This document shows positions 60,801 through 64,000 of a stretch of 64,000 nt of DNA, one piece after another (position 1 is the stretch's first letter; each line of letters starts with the position of its first letter). The translations under genes and the position numbers were made by a program. This stretch comes from Streptomyces sp. NBC_01460 (GTDB lineage: Bacteria; Actinomycetota; Actinomycetes; Streptomycetales; Streptomycetaceae). The notes under the pieces are model-generated. The model made no database searches. It saw only the letters and a list, made by a program, of their open reading frames with translations, and was not told the origin of the DNA. The stretch covers positions 8,122,001 to 8,186,000 of the forward strand of contig NZ_CP109473.1 of assembly GCF_036227405.1 (NCBI RefSeq). Reading direction: 5' to 3'.

Positions 60801-61263
60801 GGACGCGGTGCTGATTGTGGACGGGACACTGGCACCCACACGCGACCACAGTCGCCGAGCAGTCGAAGAACTATCGCTACTCGACCAACCACCAGGTGGT
60901 CATCGACGCCGACACACGCTTGGTTGTGGTGGTCGGCCGGCCTCCGCCGGGGAACCGCAACGACTGCCGGGCATGGGCCGAGTCCGGTGCCAAGCAGGCA
61001 GTCGGCGGCACTACAACGATCGCGGACGGTGGCTACCTGGGCGCCGGGCTGATCATGCCGCACCGCCGACGCAAGGGCGAGGAACTGCCGACCGGAAGCA
61101 GGCTCACAACAAGAGCCATAAACGGGTCCGCGCCCGCGTCGAGCACGCCTTCGCCCGTATGAAGACCTGGAAGATCCTGCGCGACTGCCGCCTGAGAGGA
61201 GACGGTGTGCGCCACGCGATGCACGGCATCGCACGCCCACCCAACCTCACTCTCACCGGCTAA
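60783..61263 (+). pseudogene. IS5-group transposase, frame-shifted and N-truncated
   Basis: Three pieces in two frames: VLIVDGTLAPTRDHS (frame 1), then EQSKNYRYSTNHQVVIDADT and VGRPPPGNRNDCRAW (frame 2), then KRVRARVEHAFARMKTWKIL (frame 1) and a stop at 61263. This is the DDE domain of IS5-like transposases with two frameshifts. The N-terminal helix-turn-helix is missing and no terminal inverted repeats were found by eye. It abuts the CehA/McbA fragment, so it may have inserted there. Confidence 0.8.
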
Positions 61264-61332
61264 CTCCCGCCGCATGCGGGACCTGAGAGGTCCAGGGGAG
61301 AGGGCTCGCCGCGTCGCAGTCTCCGAGGAGAT

Positions 61333-61767
61333 TCAGTCGAGGCAGAACTCGTTGCCCTCGATGTCCTGCATCACAATGCAGGACTCGTTCTCTCCATCGG
61401 CACGCATCGTGCGTACATGTGTCGCGCCGAGCGCGACAAGCCGTGCGCATTCGGACTCGAGTGCGAACAGGCGCTCCTCCCCCACGAGTCCCAGGCCGGC
61501 CCGCACGTCGAGATGCACGCGGTTCTTGACCATCTTCCCCTCGGGAACGCGCTGGAAGAGCACGCGGGGCCCGGCACCCGAGGGATCGCTGCACCCGAAG
61601 TAGACGACCTGCTCCTCCGTCGGCAGCGAACGGTCGTGCTCCTCCCAGGTGGCGAACCCCTCCGGGACCGGAGGTACGACGTACCCAAGGACTTCGCACC
61701 AGAATGCGGCGAGGCGCGTGGGTTCCGCGCAGTCGATGGTCACCTGGAGCTGCTTGATCATTGACAT
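61333..61767 (-). CDS. VOC-family protein
   Basis: A 144-residue vicinal oxygen chelate protein. Opening LQVTIDCAEPTRLAAFWCEV then LGY, metal-site strand KNRVHLDVRAGLG and closing MQDIEGNEFCLD are the usual order in glyoxalase-like proteins of the PhnB/SnoaL-neighbour type. TATCGT lies 6 nt before the ATG at 61767, implying a leaderless start and favouring M1 over M3. Ligand unknown. Confidence 0.88.
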   Translation of the reverse strand: MSMIKQLQVTIDCAEPTRLAAFWCEVLGYVVPPVPEGFATWEEHDRSLPTEEQVVYFGCSDPSGAGPRVLFQRVPEGKMVKNRVHLDVRAGLGLVGEERLFALESECARLVALGATHVRTMRADGENESCIVMQDIEGNEFCLD

Positions 61768-61997
61768 CGGCGCACGATAGCAGGGTCCCTGCTCATCTCC
61801 CCAGGTGGGAAGGTTCGCACGTTACCGGGAGGAGGGCCCCGATTATCCGCTGCTGTGTAGTACGGCGGGGGTGAACCGAGGTCGGTGCCTTTCCAAGAAG
61901 GGGAGACTTGGGAAGCGATCCCGGCCAGCCACTCGCGTGCTGCCAAAGATCAGTTACGGGACAACCCTTCGGGACGATCCAGATTGTTCTGCAGCAG
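61768..61997. other. Intergenic, nothing recognised
   Basis: Region between the leaderless VOC gene and a broken SMI1/KNR4-type frame. No gene or repeat. Confidence 0.3.
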
Positions 61998-62153
61998 TCA
62001 CGCCCGCAGATCCTGGGGGAGGGGGAGACCCATCCGTTCCTCGGCGGCCGCGAGCATCTGTTCCGTAGCGGGCCCAGGCAGATCCTCGTGATCGACCGGG
62101 GCGTGCTGCTCCAGCAGATTCATCACGCGGGACCAGCTCTCCACCACACTCAT
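61998..62153 (-). pseudogene. SMI1/KNR4-family protein, N-terminal fragment
   Basis: From ATG 62153 the frame reads SVVESWSRVMNLLEQHAPVD, then LPGPATEQMLAAAEERMGLP and LPQDLRA-stop. The pattern W-x(5)-L-x(2)-HAP ... L-x-P-A-T-x(3)-L-x(2)-A-E-x(3)-G-L-P-L-P is the beginning of SMI1/KNR4 (SUKH) domains, common in polymorphic-toxin immunity proteins. A TGA cuts it after 51 codons; the remaining ~130 residues are not seen downstream. Confidence 0.65.
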
Positions 62154-62382
62154 TCCCCTCTGCCCTTCTTCACGGATGCTTTCTGCGGCTGCGCCACCAA
62201 GCCTCCTGCCCCCACCCGCACACCCAGGTTCTTGGTTGGTCCGCCACGGAACAGCGGCCGTGTCCTACGTGGTTCCCGCAAGCAGCTCAGGGCAGCGCCC
62301 ATGGCCAGGCTTCTGCTCCGCCGGTCACCGTCCACGTGCGGGATCTTGAGGTCACAAGCTGCCCATGGCAGGCTCATGTCGC
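62154..62382. other. Spacer, no gene seen
   Basis: Short frames only. The start of the DinB-like gene lies at its right end without a clear ribosome site. Confidence 0.3.
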
Positions 62383-62967
62383 ATGATCGATGACTTCGCG
62401 AAGGGCAACCTGCACGGGAGACTGCGACGGGACCGCGAGGCTCTGCTCTGGAAACTCGACGGCCTGTCCGAATACGATGCCCGCCGACCTTTGACCGCGA
62501 CCGGGACCAACCTCCTCGGCCTGGTCAAACACGTGGCCGGTGTCGAGGCCAGGTACTTCGGCGAGGTCTTCGGTCGGCCGTCTCCTGAACCGCTGTCCCG
62601 GTGGCAGGACCACGACGGCAGCGATCTGTGGGCGGCTGAGGATGAGGCGCGCGATCAGATTCTCGATTCCTACCGGCGCACGTGGGAACACTCGGACGCG
62701 ACGATCAACGAGTTTGCCCTCGATGCCCCCGGCCATGTGCCGTGGTGGCCGGAGCCCTATTCCAGTACGAACCTGTTCGCCATCCTGGTCCATGTCCTCG
62801 GTGAGACCAACCGTCATGCCGGGCACGCCGACATCCTGCGTGAAGGCGTCGACGGCCGAACCGGGATGCGCCCCGAACACGAGATGCAGATCGATGAGGA
62901 CGCACGCACCGCCTACTGCGCGAAGATCGAGCAGGCCGCCAGATCGGTCTCATCAGGCACGGCATAG
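62383..62967 (+). CDS. DinB-family protein (DUF664 type)
   Basis: A 194-residue four-helix-bundle protein of the DinB superfamily. Metal ligand histidines lie in LLGLVKHVAGVEARYF (~51-66) and in ETNRHAGHADILRE (~147-160), with the WW-containing loop HVPWWPEPYSS typical of DUF664. Members use a nickel or zinc site and some are thiol (mycothiol or bacillithiol) S-transferases. ATG 62383 is preferred to the slightly longer alternative at 62365 because it starts the first helix. Confidence 0.87.
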   Translation: MIDDFAKGNLHGRLRRDREALLWKLDGLSEYDARRPLTATGTNLLGLVKHVAGVEARYFGEVFGRPSPEPLSRWQDHDGSDLWAAEDEARDQILDSYRRTWEHSDATINEFALDAPGHVPWWPEPYSSTNLFAILVHVLGETNRHAGHADILREGVDGRTGMRPEHEMQIDEDARTAYCAKIEQAARSVSSGTA

Positions 62968-62984
62968 AAGGCTGTCCCACGTGA

Positions 62985-63095
62985 CTGGGTGTTCGAGCGG
63001 AATGATGCCAGCCGTGCGTGCTGATCCGTCGAAGCGCTTCGGTTCCGATGAACTCGAGTAGCTGCTCGCCCCGCTACTGCCGTCGTTCGCGGCCC
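62985..63095 (+). pseudogene. Transposase N-terminal remnant
   Basis: The frame reads RADPSKRFGSDELE-stop-LL then APLLPS, which recalls the opening of IS5-group transposases (R-x-D-L-T-D-x-E-W-x-x-L-x-P-L-L-P). It is broken by a stop codon and too short for certainty. Confidence 0.4.
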
Positions 63096-63638
63096 CACCG
63101 TAAGAGTGAGTCGTGTTCACCGTAGAGGTGTAGTTGCTGACCAGAGGCTGTGCCTGGTGGTATCTGCCGCCGACGTTCGGCGCGTCCTCCGCCACCACGC
63201 TTCGCCCCTTCACGGGACCGAGGTCGGCCTGTGGTGCTCACTGCAGGAGGCAGTGCTGGACGGACTTGGGGACCACGACGGCGCAGGCCCGTCAAACTCC
63301 GTGCGCCTGAGGTGTACTTCTCCGCCGAACACCTCAGCCGATTGCGCGAGCGTGGGCTCGTCGCGCGCATCGCGCGGCCGGCCATCGAGTCCGGTGAACG
63401 CCTCGGTCGGCACGGTCAATTGCCTGGCTCTTCGGCTGCCGCCGCCGGGGACCATCCGATACGTACGAAAGGGCTCGCACTCCTCGGCGCGGCCGCTGCC
63501 CTGCTTGTACGGCAAGACTGCGACTCCTCTGAGGGCCGCGTACGTGCGTGCCGTCGACGGCACGGTCGTCCCCCTCCACCAGCCCGACCGCCCGCAGCTC
63601 GGGAGGAATTGTCAGACTCCGTCGATTGAGCAGGGGCT
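63096..63638. other. Degraded region, coding status unclear
   Basis: Several frames are open on both strands. A minus-strand frame from 63563 (MPSTARTYAALRGVAVLPYK) is the most regular, but resembles no family I know. Given the surrounding decay I regard this as remains of one or more lost genes. Confidence 0.3.
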
Positions 63639-64000
63639 TCAGGACGGTGCCTGCGTTGGGTGTGTGGCGTCGTAGCTGTTTCGGTTGTCGTTGATCTCCT
63701 GGCGGTGTGTGGTGGCCCATTCTCCGAGAGCGACGACGGATTCCAGTAGTGTCGCGCCGAGTCCGGTGAGCGTGTAGTCCACACGTGGGGGAACGCTGGG
63801 GTGGACGGTACGGGTCAACAAGCCATCGCGTTCAAGTTGGCGCAGTGTCAGCGTGAGCATGCGCTGGGAGATGCCGTTTACGGTTCGGTGCAGTTCACCG
63901 AAGCGCAGGGTGCGGTCGCGGAGTTGCCCAATGATCAGGATGCTCCACTTGCTGCCGATCAACCCGAGGATCTGGAGCACCTGCCTGCACGCTTCCTCAT
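63639..64000 (-). CDS. HxlR-family regulator (5' partial)
   Basis: The window ends inside this gene; the visible 120 codons start in the middle of the N-terminal helix (EEACRQVLQILGLIGSKWSI). The HxlR core is intact: GSKWSILIIGQLRDRTLRFG, then ISQRMLTLTLRQLERDGLL and RVDYTLTGLGATLL. The C-terminal tail is short and polar. It would regulate an adjacent gene that lies outside the window. Confidence 0.9.
   Translation of the reverse strand, partial: EEACRQVLQILGLIGSKWSILIIGQLRDRTLRFGELHRTVNGISQRMLTLTLRQLERDGLLTRTVHPSVPPRVDYTLTGLGATLLESVVALGEWATTHRQEINDNRNSYDATHPTQAPS

Noticed and set aside
60433..60849. Upstream extension of the GH64 frame
   Set aside because: It joins the CehA/McbA fragment and the IS remnant by chance frame; the TTG with GAGGAG at 60432 starts directly before the signal peptide.
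63210..63563. Minus-strand frame MPSTARTYAALRGVAV as a gene
   Set aside because: Moderate third-position GC but no recognisable family and located amid decayed sequence; reported only as an unclear region.
1..64000. CRISPR arrays, tRNA or rRNA genes
   Set aside because: No regularly spaced identical repeats of CRISPR type and no cloverleaf or rRNA-like sequence were seen on reading both strands; a dedicated tRNA scan was not possible.

Overview
This looks like a chromosomal segment of a Streptomyces or close relative. The DNA is very GC-rich with G/C at nearly every third codon position, GTG and TTG starts are common, genes often overlap by ATGA/GTGA, and the content is typical of the genus: sugar ABC systems under LacI-type control, a class F sortase, a SpoIIE-type phosphatase, a carotenoid cluster and an Sfp-type PPTase. 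The mix of carbohydrate, secondary-metabolite and orphan stress genes with decayed transposases suggests a chromosome-arm region rather than the core. Species cannot be named from sequence alone.

Layout. 1-7.3 kb: end of a VOC/PhnB-like gene, then a LacI repressor divergent from a sugar ABC transporter (two permeases and a lipoprotein binding protein) and a GH42 beta-galactosidase. 7.4-10.9 kb: a cysteine-containing leader ORF and a YeeE/YedE sulfur transporter, convergent with an MFS exporter that is divergent from an HxlR regulator. 10.9-12.2 kb: transposase debris around two small DUF genes. 12.25-14.8 kb: a minus-strand operon of a small protein, an isoprenyl diphosphate synthase and an MpaB/Lcp-like oxygenase. 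15.3-21.2 kb: an orphan protein, an OmpR/histidine kinase pair, a small cell-wall-type protein, a class F sortase and a membrane PP2C phosphatase. 21.5-26.9 kb: GH92 mannosidase, aldo/keto reductase, a deleted aldehyde dehydrogenase, a ChbG-type deacetylase and a GNAT. 27.2-33.5 kb: MarR/MFS pair, DUF1330, GH43, GNAT, pirin and an AhpD-like protein.

33.7-43.2 kb is an almost complete isorenieratene-type carotenoid cluster. crtE-crtI-crtB-crtV run on the plus strand. An FAD oxidoreductase, crtY, crtT and crtU run on the minus strand. Almost every junction overlaps by 4 bp, and the two arms converge with a 33-bp coding overlap. CrtE makes GGPP, CrtB phytoene, CrtI lycopene and CrtY beta-carotene; CrtU would aromatise the rings.

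43.3-56.8 kb is a string of short transcription units: HVA1-like protein, a double alpha/beta-hydrolase facing a MerR regulator, a GvpU-like protein, a cardiolipin-synthase-type PLD, a DUF4440 protein with a MerR-type promoter, MFS, isochorismatase, VOC, phosphoesterase/PPTase, SDR/TetR, a TPR protein and a second pirin. 56.8-64 kb is eroded: a DHFR-like protein, GH64 beta-1,3-glucanase, VOC, DinB and a partial HxlR gene are intact, but between them lie fragments of PucR, CehA/McbA, SMI1/KNR4 and IS transposase genes.

Two patterns cross the window. Carbohydrate genes carry palindromic LacI-family-like operators, different for each locus. About ten genes have a -10-like hexamer only 6-7 nt before the start codon, so they are probably read from leaderless mRNAs. 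The most interesting loci for follow-up are the isoprenyl synthase/MpaB operon, the Cys-leader upstream of the sulfur transporter, the MerR-type promoter at 48.5 kb and the double hydrolase.
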